This document shows positions 48,471 to 55,378 of a stretch of DNA of 64,000 nt, one piece after another. The stretch's first letter is position 1. The number at the start of each line of letters is the position of its first letter. Both the position numbers and the translations under genes were made by a program. The stretch comes from Corynebacterium sp. p3-SID1145 (GTDB lineage Bacteria > Actinomycetota > Actinomycetes > Mycobacteriales > Mycobacteriaceae), in the NCBI GenBank assembly GCA_025144245.1, contig JALXXC010000005.1:62001-126000 (forward strand), in the 5' to 3' direction. The notes under the pieces were generated by a model. The model was not told where the DNA came from, made no database searches, and saw only the letters and a list, made by a program, of their open reading frames with translations.

Positions 48471-50189
48471 ATGAAACTAATAACTGGTGATATTCAATCA
48501 GCGATCCAAAAATTGAGTGAAGCTAGTGCCTCTTTAGATACAGAGATACTGGCCATCGGTAACCTAACATCGCTGACGTTTTCGCAGGTCTCCGGGCTAG
48601 ACAAGTCTGGCTCGATGCACGGAACAATTCGGTCGGATAGTGAGCCGGAGGCGACAAAAGGGCTGGCTCAGCATTTCAACAACGCCGTGGACCTTCTTTC
48701 TGCTCAGCTGTTGGGGTACCAGATGGCGGATATGAGCTTTGCGGATGTGTTGGGCAGCGTGGGGCAGTCGGTGATGGGGAACAGCTACCAGGCGGTCATC
48801 GATGACGTGAGCACGGAGCACCCGGTGATCAATACGTTCGATGCCACCCGGCCGGTAGCGGGAAAACCGATGAGCTTGGACTCGCTGAACATGCAGCTCA
48901 TCGCTACGGATGTGGCGTCGATGTCGGGGATGTCGGCGGACTGGGCGGACACCGCGGCGACGGTCGGGGAGGCGCTGTCCTTCATTCCGGGCGCCATCGC
49001 TGATCTTCAGGGGTCGGCGGAGACCGAGTCGATCTCCAGGGCGATCGAGAACCTCGGCCAGATTCAGACGGCGGGGACAGAGTACGCGGCGAACGCGTCG
49101 GCGTTGTCCGCGCACACAGCGAGTCTCGTCACCGTGACGGAAGCGAACGCGCTGCAGGTGGCCGCGGCATTGGCGGTGGCACGGTCAACCCCGAGCCCGG
49201 GTGTGGCGAAAGCGCTGGAGGAATCATTCCTCGCGGCATTCTCGCCGAAGTTGACCACCGAACTTGTGCCGGTGACGCCACTGTTCACACAGCTGCTGCC
49301 CGAGTTGGGGGCACCGAACGGTGCTGGGACGAACCAGTCAGGGCAGCTGGCGCCGAACGCCCCAGGCTTCGAGGACACTCCTTTGCCGAAGATCGTGCAG
49401 CAGGCGCTGTCGAACGCGGGGTACCGCGACTTAGCGTACGCATCGACACCAACGCAGGTCATTGAACAATTCGGACGGCCGAACCCGGACATGCTCCAGT
49501 CGATCGCGGCTGGCGCCACACCGACGCAGGCGGCGAGTGCGGCGGCACCGACGATGCCGCCGTCGCTGACAGGGATCACGGGCGGAGGTGCAGCCGGAAC
49601 CGGTGGCGCACTGCCGGGTGGCGCTGGCGTGAACGGCATCGGACCGACAACAGGCCTGGCTGGTGTAGGCGGCGTGGCCGGCGGTGTGGGCAGTGCAGGA
49701 GCAGGCAACCTCAACGGACTGGCTGGCCCGGCGATGGGCGCGCTAGGCGGAGGACGCGGTGGGGCAGGAGCTGCTGGCGGGTTTGGAGGAATGCGCGGGG
49801 GCGCAGCCTCCGGCGGAGTCGGTGGTGCAATGGGAGCAGGGCGTCTCGGCGGGGCAGGATTCGGCGGTGGTGCAGGCGTCGGATTCGGCGGCCCGGGCGG
49901 AGGCTTTGCTGGATCGGCAACCGGTGGCCACGGTGGCGGAACGTTCGTCGGGACGGGTGCGTCCGGCGGCGGTAGCGCTGGGGCAGGTGCGCGTGGAGCG
50001 ATCGCCGGTGGGCCGGGGATGTATGGTGCCGGGCAGCGCGGCGCCGGAGCGGCGAACAGGAAGCGGGGCAAGGTTCAGGCTGTGACCTCCTCTGTCGAGC
50101 GTGAAGGAAACCTGAAGGCGCTACTCGGCGAAGCACCGGAAGTCGTGCCCGGCGTGATCGGGGCGTGGGTGCGCCAACCGAACCACTAG
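48471..50189 (+). CDS. ESX/PPE-like protein with PGRS-like Gly-rich tail
   Basis: A 572-residue protein without a signal peptide. Residues 1 to about 250 are helical and Ala/Ser-rich, similar in style to WXG100/PPE proteins of type VII secretion (AANASALSAHTASLVTVTEAN, then VAAALAVARSTPSPGVAKALE). Residues about 365-529 are Gly/Ala-rich low complexity like PE_PGRS tails. The last 43 residues are ordered again, beginning RKRGKVQAVTSSVEREGN and ending VVPGVIGAWVRQPNH. The first 100 or so bases are AT-rich compared with neighbours. Secretion by an ESX-like system is an inference; no EccC or other machinery gene is in the window. Function unknown. Confidence 0.7.
   Translation: MKLITGDIQSAIQKLSEASASLDTEILAIGNLTSLTFSQVSGLDKSGSMHGTIRSDSEPEATKGLAQHFNNAVDLLSAQLLGYQMADMSFADVLGSVGQSVMGNSYQAVIDDVSTEHPVINTFDATRPVAGKPMSLDSLNMQLIATDVASMSGMSADWADTAATVGEALSFIPGAIADLQGSAETESISRAIENLGQIQTAGTEYAANASALSAHTASLVTVTEANALQVAAALAVARSTPSPGVAKALEESFLAAFSPKLTTELVPVTPLFTQLLPELGAPNGAGTNQSGQLAPNAPGFEDTPLPKIVQQALSNAGYRDLAYASTPTQVIEQFGRPNPDMLQSIAAGATPTQAASAAAPTMPPSLTGITGGGAAGTGGALPGGAGVNGIGPTTGLAGVGGVAGGVGSAGAGNLNGLAGPAMGALGGGRGGAGAAGGFGGMRGGAASGGVGGAMGAGRLGGAGFGGGAGVGFGGPGGGFAGSATGGHGGGTFVGTGASGGGSAGAGARGAIAGGPGMYGAGQRGAGAANRKRGKVQAVTSSVEREGNLKALLGEAPEVVPGVIGAWVRQPNH
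49566..50057 (+). repeat. Gly/Ala low-complexity repeat region within the PPE-like gene
   Basis: About 165 codons dominated by GGN and GCN, encoding irregular GGAG/GGVG/GFGG units. Such DNA is prone to slippage, so length variation between strains is likely. Confidence 0.7.
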
Positions 50190-50206
50190 TTGGAAGCACT
50201 AGTTGC

Positions 50207-50262
50207 CGGTGGATAAGCCCGGGCACGGTGAGTGAGACCCGAGGTCGGTGGGTAAGCTCGGG
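50207..50262 (+). promoter_or_regulatory. coaBC promoter with an imperfect direct duplication
   Basis: CGGTGGATAAGCCCGGG (50207-50223) and CGGTGGGTAAGCTCGGG (50246-50262) match at 15 of 17 positions. The second copy holds TAAGCT (50253-50258), a -10 box ending 8 bases before the coaBC ATG, pointing to a leaderless transcript. A 9-bp direct repeat CACTAGTTG lies just upstream at 50184 and 50197. Confidence 0.4.
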
Positions 50263-50266
50263 GGCC

Positions 50267-51520
50267 ATGAGCCCAGAGCCCAGTGAGAACACCCGCAGCC
50301 CACGCAATGTCGTCGTCGGAGTCGCAGGAGGCATCGCCGCATACAAGGCCTGCCACCTTATCCGCGAATTCACCGAGGACGGAGATGATGTCCGGGTGGT
50401 TCCCACACCGGCGGCACTGAACTTCGTGGGCGCGGCGACCTTCGAGGCGCTGTCCGGAAACCCGGTCGACACAGACGTGTTCTCCCGCGTGGACGAAGTC
50501 CAGCATGTGCGCGTGGGTAAGGAAGCTGATGTGATTGTTATCGCCCCCGCAACGGCGGACACCATTGCGCGCATCGCCGCCGGTCGTGCGGATGATCTCC
50601 TGACCGCGACGGTTCTTGTGGCCACCTGTCCCGTGGTACTCGCCCCCGCAATGCATACGGAAATGTGGGAAAACCCCGCCACCCAAGACAACGTGGTCAC
50701 GCTGCGTCGCCGCGGCGTGATCGTGCTGGAACCGGCGCACGGGCGGCTAACCGGCACAGACACCGGCGCCGGCCGGATGCTCGAGGCGGTACAGATCGCG
50801 GATATGGCCAGGACGGTGCTTGAGGTTGGGCAGTTCACCCGGACACTGGAGGACAAGAAGGTCGTCATCAGCGCGGGCGGCACGCAGGAGAACATCGACC
50901 CGGTGCGCTTCATTGGCAACCGCTCCTCAGGACGCCAAGGCTTCGCGCTCGCCGACATTGCCGCGCACCGCGGCGCGCACGTCACTGTCGTCGCCGGCGA
51001 CACCGAGGCGCTGGACACTCCACCGGGGGCGGAAGTCGTGCACGTCCGCTCCACCCGCGACATGCAAAAAGCCGTGGATGCGGCGGCGGCGGACGCCGAC
51101 ATCGTCATCATGGCGGCGGCGGTCTCCGACTACCGCCCGGCAAACGAAGCGACGTCGAAACTGAAGAAGGGCCAGTCCGACGATGCACTATCCAACCTGA
51201 GGATGGTGGAGAACCCGGACATTTTGAAGGAGCTCGTCGATAAGCGCGCTGCGGGCGAGACAAACGCGACCATCGTCGGCTTCGCGGCGGAGACCGACAA
51301 CCCCCTCGAATACGGCAAGGCGAAGCTGGAGCGCAAGGGCGCGGACATGCTCATGGTCAACTCCGTCGCGGGCGGCGCGGTATTCGGGGAAATGCGCAAC
51401 AGCGGCTGGCTCATCAACCGCGACGGGGATGTGGAAGAGATCGCCAACGGGCCGAAGCACGTGGTCGCCGCGCGGATCTGGGATGCGATTGAGGCGATGA
51501 CTGTAAACACACGGAAATAG
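50267..51520 (+). CDS. coaBC: Bifunctional CoaBC (phosphopantothenoylcysteine synthetase/decarboxylase)
   Basis: A 417-residue two-domain enzyme of CoA synthesis. The N-terminal flavin-dependent CoaC domain has VVVGVAGGIAAYKACH and VLAPAMHTEMWENPATQ; the His in PAMH replaces the Asn of the E. coli PXMNXXMW motif, which I recall also for mycobacterial CoaBC. The C-terminal CoaB domain has ISAGGTQENIDPVRFIGNRS and MAAAVSDYRP. Homology starts at ATG 50267, and a -10 box lies 8 bases upstream. Confidence 0.95.
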   Translation: MSPEPSENTRSPRNVVVGVAGGIAAYKACHLIREFTEDGDDVRVVPTPAALNFVGAATFEALSGNPVDTDVFSRVDEVQHVRVGKEADVIVIAPATADTIARIAAGRADDLLTATVLVATCPVVLAPAMHTEMWENPATQDNVVTLRRRGVIVLEPAHGRLTGTDTGAGRMLEAVQIADMARTVLEVGQFTRTLEDKKVVISAGGTQENIDPVRFIGNRSSGRQGFALADIAAHRGAHVTVVAGDTEALDTPPGAEVVHVRSTRDMQKAVDAAAADADIVIMAAAVSDYRPANEATSKLKKGQSDDALSNLRMVENPDILKELVDKRAAGETNATIVGFAAETDNPLEYGKAKLERKGADMLMVNSVAGGAVFGEMRNSGWLINRDGDVEEIANGPKHVVAARIWDAIEAMTVNTRK

Positions 51521-51529
51521 TGGCGTCTT

Positions 51530-51545
51530 TAGACAGCTTAGTCTA
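51530..51545 (+). promoter_or_regulatory. McbR operator upstream of metK
   Basis: TAGAC (51530-51534), six bases, then GTCTA (51541-51545): this is exactly TAGAC-N6-GTCTA, the binding motif of McbR, the TetR-type methionine/cysteine repressor of C. glutamicum, whose targets include metK. It lies 75 bp before the metK start. Confidence 0.85.
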
Positions 51546-51619
51546 TTGTTGGGTGCGCGCCGCGTATGACGCGTCTCAGAAGCACAGACAGCCGTCTAAG
51601 ACAAAGGACCGACTTCACA

Positions 51620-52834
51620 ATGATTGACCCCTTCTACCGCCTTTTCACCAGCGAATCCGTAACCGAAGGGCACCCGGACAAGATCTGCGATGCCATCTCC
51701 GACACAATCCTGGATGACATGCTCGCGCAGGACCCCCTGTCGCGTGTCGCCGTGGAGACGGTGGTGACCACCGGCCAGGTGCATGTGGTGGGAGAGGTGA
51801 CCACGAAGGCGTACTCCAACATCGCGAAGCTCGTCCGTGACAAGCTCGTCGAAATCGGCTTCATTTCCTCCGAGGTCGGATTCGACGGCCGCACCTGCGG
51901 CGTGAACATCTCCATCGGTGACCAGTCGGCGGAGATCTCCGACGGTGTGACCGACTCGCTCGAGGTGCGCTCCAACACCTCCACCGGTGAAGAAGATCAG
52001 TCCGGCGCCGGCGACCAAGGCCTCATGTTCGGCTATGCCACAGATGAGACACCGGAATTCATGCCGCTTCCCATCTCCACCGCTCACCGCCTATCCCGCC
52101 GCCTCACCCAGGTGCGCAAGGAGGGCATCGTGGAGGGGCTGCGCCCGGACGGCAAGACCCAGGTCACCTTCGCCTACGACGGCGACACACCGGTGTACCT
52201 GGACACCGTGGTCATCTCCACCCAGCATGACCCGGACTTCACCGGGGAGGCGCTCGAAGCTGCCTTGCGCGAGCACGTTCTGGAATGGGTGCTTGACGAT
52301 GCCGGGCTGCGCCACTTCCTCACCCCCGACACCAAACTGCTGGTCAACCCGTCCGGTTCCTTCGTGCTCGGTGGGCCGATGGGTGACGCGGGACTCACCG
52401 GCCGCAAGATCATCGTGGACACTTACGGCGGCATGGCCCGTCACGGCGGCGGCGCATTCTCCGGCAAGGACCCGTCGAAGGTGGACCGCTCCGCCGCCTA
52501 CGCCATGCGCTGGGTGGCCAAGAATATCGTCGCCGCCGGTCTGGCGAAGCGCGTTGAGGTCCAGGTGGCCTACGCCATCGGTCGTGCGACCCCGGTGGGC
52601 CTGTACGTGGAGACCTTCGGCACCGCAGCTGACGGCCAGACCAACGAGACGATTCAGCAGGCAGTGGAGAAGGTCTTCGACCTGCGCCCGTCCGCGATCA
52701 TCCGTGAGCTGGACCTGCTGCGCCCGATCTACTCCGCCACCGCAGCCTACGGCCACTTCGGCCGCACTGACGTTGACTTCCCGTGGGAGGAAGTCAACAA
52801 GGCCGATGAGCTGAAGGCAGCCGCTGGCATCTAG
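51620..52834 (+). CDS. metK: S-adenosylmethionine synthetase
   Basis: A 404-residue enzyme that makes SAM from methionine and ATP. It has [20 protein letters not shown], the hexapeptide [22 protein letters not shown] with the phosphate loop [16 protein letters not shown], and the C-terminal TAAYGHFGR. The ATG at 51620 follows an AAAGGA box. An McbR operator upstream fits repression when methionine is plentiful. Its stop overlaps the stop of the convergent membrane-protein gene. Confidence 0.97.
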   Translation: MIDPFYRLFTSESVTEGHPDKICDAISDTILDDMLAQDPLSRVAVETVVTTGQVHVVGEVTTKAYSNIAKLVRDKLVEIGFISSEVGFDGRTCGVNISIGDQSAEISDGVTDSLEVRSNTSTGEEDQSGAGDQGLMFGYATDETPEFMPLPISTAHRLSRRLTQVRKEGIVEGLRPDGKTQVTFAYDGDTPVYLDTVVISTQHDPDFTGEALEAALREHVLEWVLDDAGLRHFLTPDTKLLVNPSGSFVLGGPMGDAGLTGRKIIVDTYGGMARHGGGAFSGKDPSKVDRSAAYAMRWVAKNIVAAGLAKRVEVQVAYAIGRATPVGLYVETFGTAADGQTNETIQQAVEKVFDLRPSAIIRELDLLRPIYSATAAYGHFGRTDVDFPWEEVNKADELKAAAGI

Positions 52835-53790
52835 TCCGAAAGGCGGGGCGGGGCAGAGTCTGTCGGCAGGGCAGATTCTGTCTCTGCCTGGGGCCCAGTC
52901 TCGGACCCGGTCTTTCCCTCCGGCGCGGGAGCGGCCTTGCGCTTTGCGCGCCATTGCTCCTTTTCTGCCTCGGACTTGCGGTAATTGCGCAGCGCGAGCA
53001 CTCCGACGACAATGCCGACGAGGATCGGCATCCAGATCTTCGAGTACTCCATCACAACGCCCACCCACTCCGGCAGCGGCGGTAGGTGGGGCAGGTCGAG
53101 ATTCGGGGTGGGCAACGTGGCCTGAGGAAGGTCGGGGACGGGCAGATCGACGTGGGGGAGAGTGATATCCGGCAGGTCCCAGTCCGGCAGGAATTGGGAC
53201 AACCAGCTCATGATGCGGCCGACCAACGGTCCGAGCACGATCACCGCGATTGCCCACCCCGCTTTGCCCACGCCTTCCAAAATCGGAATGGCCGTGCGCT
53301 TGACCGGACTGGACTGCATCATCTCCCGGCGCCGCTCGCCGCGGGAACCGGCGGGTGGGTCGAATTCGACCACAGTTGAGCCTTCCCGGAATTCGATCTG
53401 CAGGATGTCCTTGAAGGTGTTGACTTGCAAGCGCAGGTGTGGCTTTGAACGGTCGGTTCCCACGTTGAGGAAGGTTTGCAGCTTTTCTTTCCTACCCGGA
53501 CCACGCAACGGGATCCGGTTCGAGCCCTGTTCAAGGGAGTCGTATTGGTGCTGCACTTCGCCGTCGACAAGCACCTGCAGGCGCAACGGCGGGTTGGAGC
53601 GGAGCTCACCGAGACGCTGCCACGGCTTCGCGTCGACGGGAGCGCGCTCGCCGGCGTACGGGTTCTCCGCGAAGCGCTCCGGAAGCTCGCCGGGCCAGTC
53701 GGGATCTTCCGCGCGGAAGTCTTTGTCGAAGCCGGAGCGTACCTCAATGCGGCCGTAATCGGGGTGGTCGAGTACCCAGGTCTCTAGCAC
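52831..53790 (-). CDS. Membrane protein with Leu-Pro repeat segment, unknown function
   Basis: A 319-residue protein. Residues 1-165 form a soluble N-terminal part ([20 protein letters not shown]). A membrane segment lies at about 171-197, then a 40-residue stretch with LP repeating every few residues (201-240), a second membrane segment (about 252-268) and a charged tail. Start is GTG 53790, directly after the stop of the upstream gene. I do not recognise a named family. Its last codon overlaps the metK stop in convergent orientation. Confidence 0.82.
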   Translation of the reverse strand: MLETWVLDHPDYGRIEVRSGFDKDFRAEDPDWPGELPERFAENPYAGERAPVDAKPWQRLGELRSNPPLRLQVLVDGEVQHQYDSLEQGSNRIPLRGPGRKEKLQTFLNVGTDRSKPHLRLQVNTFKDILQIEFREGSTVVEFDPPAGSRGERRREMMQSSPVKRTAIPILEGVGKAGWAIAVIVLGPLVGRIMSWLSQFLPDWDLPDITLPHVDLPVPDLPQATLPTPNLDLPHLPPLPEWVGVVMEYSKIWMPILVGIVVGVLALRNYRKSEAEKEQWRAKRKAAPAPEGKTGSETGPQAETESALPTDSAPPRLSD

Positions 53791-54180
53791 TTATTCCGCC
53801 CCATCCCCAGCAGTACCGGCGAGGAGTCCAGCAAGGTAATCGAAGGCCGCGGCGACGATCACAGCACCGATGAAATAGATCACTGTACCGTCGTTGAAAT
53901 ACAGCAATTTCGCGAGCAGGAAGCCCACGCCCGCGAGAATCGGCAGCGACCAAGTGGGGCGGAATGTCCAGCCGTCGATGAAGCTGAACAGTGCTGCGGT
54001 GCCGAAGATCAAGCCGATGGACGGGATGGCCGCGTTGTCCTCGCCAACCGCGGGGATCAGGACGAGTGGTGCGAGCAGATACACCGCGATCATGACGTAG
54101 GGAGTGGCTTTCCGCCAGCCTTTACGTCCCCCTTTATGGGCTTGTTGCCTATCGACATCTACCGCTACCGATTCACTCAT
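53791..54180 (-). CDS. Small four-helix membrane protein, unknown function
   Basis: A 129-residue protein with a hydrophilic N-terminus of about 25 residues and about four membrane segments. The start at 54180 (MSESVAVD) is preferred over longer in-frame options that run into the terminator hairpin. TACATT six bases upstream suggests a leaderless transcript. The next gene's GTG abuts its stop, so the two membrane proteins are co-expressed and may act together. Confidence 0.78.
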   Translation of the reverse strand: MSESVAVDVDRQQAHKGGRKGWRKATPYVMIAVYLLAPLVLIPAVGEDNAAIPSIGLIFGTAALFSFIDGWTFRPTWSLPILAGVGFLLAKLLYFNDGTVIYFIGAVIVAAAFDYLAGLLAGTAGDGAE

Positions 54181-54186
54181 GCCCCG

Positions 54187-54192
54187 AATGTA
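54187..54192 (-). promoter_or_regulatory. -10 element of a leaderless promoter for the two-membrane-protein operon
   Basis: On the minus strand TACATT ends 6 bases before the ATG at 54180, with no Shine-Dalgarno. Confidence 0.4.
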
Positions 54193-54216
54193 TGTGAGCG
54201 GTGATGTAGGTACAAC

Positions 54217-54252
54217 GGGTGTGGCCGTGTTCTTGCGCACACGGCCACACCC
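54217..54252 (-). terminator. Strong hairpin after the polysaccharide deacetylase gene
   Basis: GGGTGTGGCCGTGT (54217-54230) and ACACGGCCACACCC (54239-54252) form a perfect 14-bp stem with an 8-base loop, 27 bp after the deacetylase stop. The T-run (TTTTT at 54256-54260) lies on the plus-strand side. On the minus strand the stem is followed only by GTTGTACC, as in many actinobacterial terminators that lack a U-tail. Confidence 0.65.
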
Positions 54253-54278
54253 TGGTTTTTGGGGGTGGGGCGACTGCG

Positions 54279-55217
54279 TTAATCGGCCCGGGTGTAGGTG
54301 TGGCCCGGTACCGGCTGGATCATCTCGTCGAGAGTCACCGGGCGCAGACCCTTCGCTCGGAGTCCGTCGATAATGCACGCCGCGGCATCGACAGTGCTCG
54401 GGTGAATGTCGTGCATGAGGATGATGGAGCCGGCCTGTGCGTTGTCCACGGCGTTGCGGCAGGTGATGTCCGCGTTGCGGTTCTGCCAGTCGGCAGTGTC
54501 CACATCCCACAGTGCGAGGCTGAGTCCGCGCTCGCCGGCGATGGCCGCGACGCGGTCGTTGGTCGCACCGTAGGGCGGCCGCACCCAGTGCGGCTTGGAA
54601 CCCAAAGCGGACTCGACGGCGCGGTTGCTCTCATCGAGTTCGCGGCCGACGCGGTCTTCGGAGATCGCGTTGAGCTGCGGGTGGTTGTAGGAGTGGTTCG
54701 CAACCACATGGCCCTCGTCGCGCTCACGGCGCAGGATGTCCGGGAACGCGTCAGCGTTGCTGCCGATGGTGAAGAATGTGGCCTTGACATCCTTGCTCTT
54801 GAGGATGTCGAGCAGGCGGTTAGTCGTTTCCGGCGACGGGCCGTCGTCGTAGGTGATGGCCACGGTGTTGGTGCATGCGGGCGGTGCTTCCGGCGGGCGC
54901 TTCTTGCGGCCGTTCGTGTCGAAGCACATCGGGGCCGCCTGGGGCAGCGGCTGCGTACGCGGCAGTGGGGTGCGCTGCACGGGGCGGAGTTCGTCGGGGA
55001 TCGCTTTCTTCACGTCGGCGGGCAGGGCGTTGTAGGCCTGGCTCATGCCGTTCTGGATGCCCGAGTCGATGCTCTGGGCGGCCTGGGAACTCAGCGCCGC
55101 CGGTTCGGGTGCCAGGGACGGCCCCGGATTCGACGAGATCGGTGCCGCAGCCGCAGGGCCGGCGATAAGAGCGGAGGTGAACAGAGCTAATGAAGAAGCA
55201 ACGAGGGAGCGTTTCAC
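54279..55217 (-). CDS. Secreted polysaccharide deacetylase (NodB/CE4 family)
   Basis: A 312-residue secreted enzyme. The signal peptide is MKRSLVASSLALF..., with cleavage after an AAA near residue 24. The NodB domain is complete: TYDDGPSPET (catalytic base Asp), the metal pair in NHSYNHPQ, RPPYGATND, WDVDTADW and IILMHDIHP. It probably removes acetyl groups from cell-wall glycan. The GTG at 55217 gives a proper signal peptide; longer in-frame starts do not. It is divergent from priA. Confidence 0.9.
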   Translation of the reverse strand: MKRSLVASSLALFTSALIAGPAAAAPISSNPGPSLAPEPAALSSQAAQSIDSGIQNGMSQAYNALPADVKKAIPDELRPVQRTPLPRTQPLPQAAPMCFDTNGRKKRPPEAPPACTNTVAITYDDGPSPETTNRLLDILKSKDVKATFFTIGSNADAFPDILRRERDEGHVVANHSYNHPQLNAISEDRVGRELDESNRAVESALGSKPHWVRPPYGATNDRVAAIAGERGLSLALWDVDTADWQNRNADITCRNAVDNAQAGSIILMHDIHPSTVDAAACIIDGLRAKGLRPVTLDEMIQPVPGHTYTRAD

Positions 55218-55365
55218 AGCAGGGCGCACTTTCGGACGACGGAGAGTAGTTTGAAGCGAGTTGATTATGCGACGTGGGGCGCATTTTCGCAAGGATTCAC
55301 ACACCCTATTCGGTGGAAAAATTCAGTATTGCGCTCGGCCGCGATCCGGTGGTGGACGGGGTCAT

Positions 55366-55371
55366 TAGACT
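55366..55371 (+). promoter_or_regulatory. -10 element of a leaderless priA promoter
   Basis: TAGACT ends 7 bases before the ATG at 55379, with no Shine-Dalgarno. Confidence 0.5.
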
Positions 55372-55378
55372 CTGGTGC

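Noticed and set aside
49064..50071. Long Pro-rich open frame antisense to the PPE-like gene
   Set aside because: It is the complement of GGN/GCN codons (giving Pro and Ala) and has no start signals; such shadows are expected opposite Gly-rich genes.
51546..51619. SAM riboswitch in the metK leader
   Set aside because: The leader is short and no SAM-box structure can be drawn; the McbR operator explains regulation.
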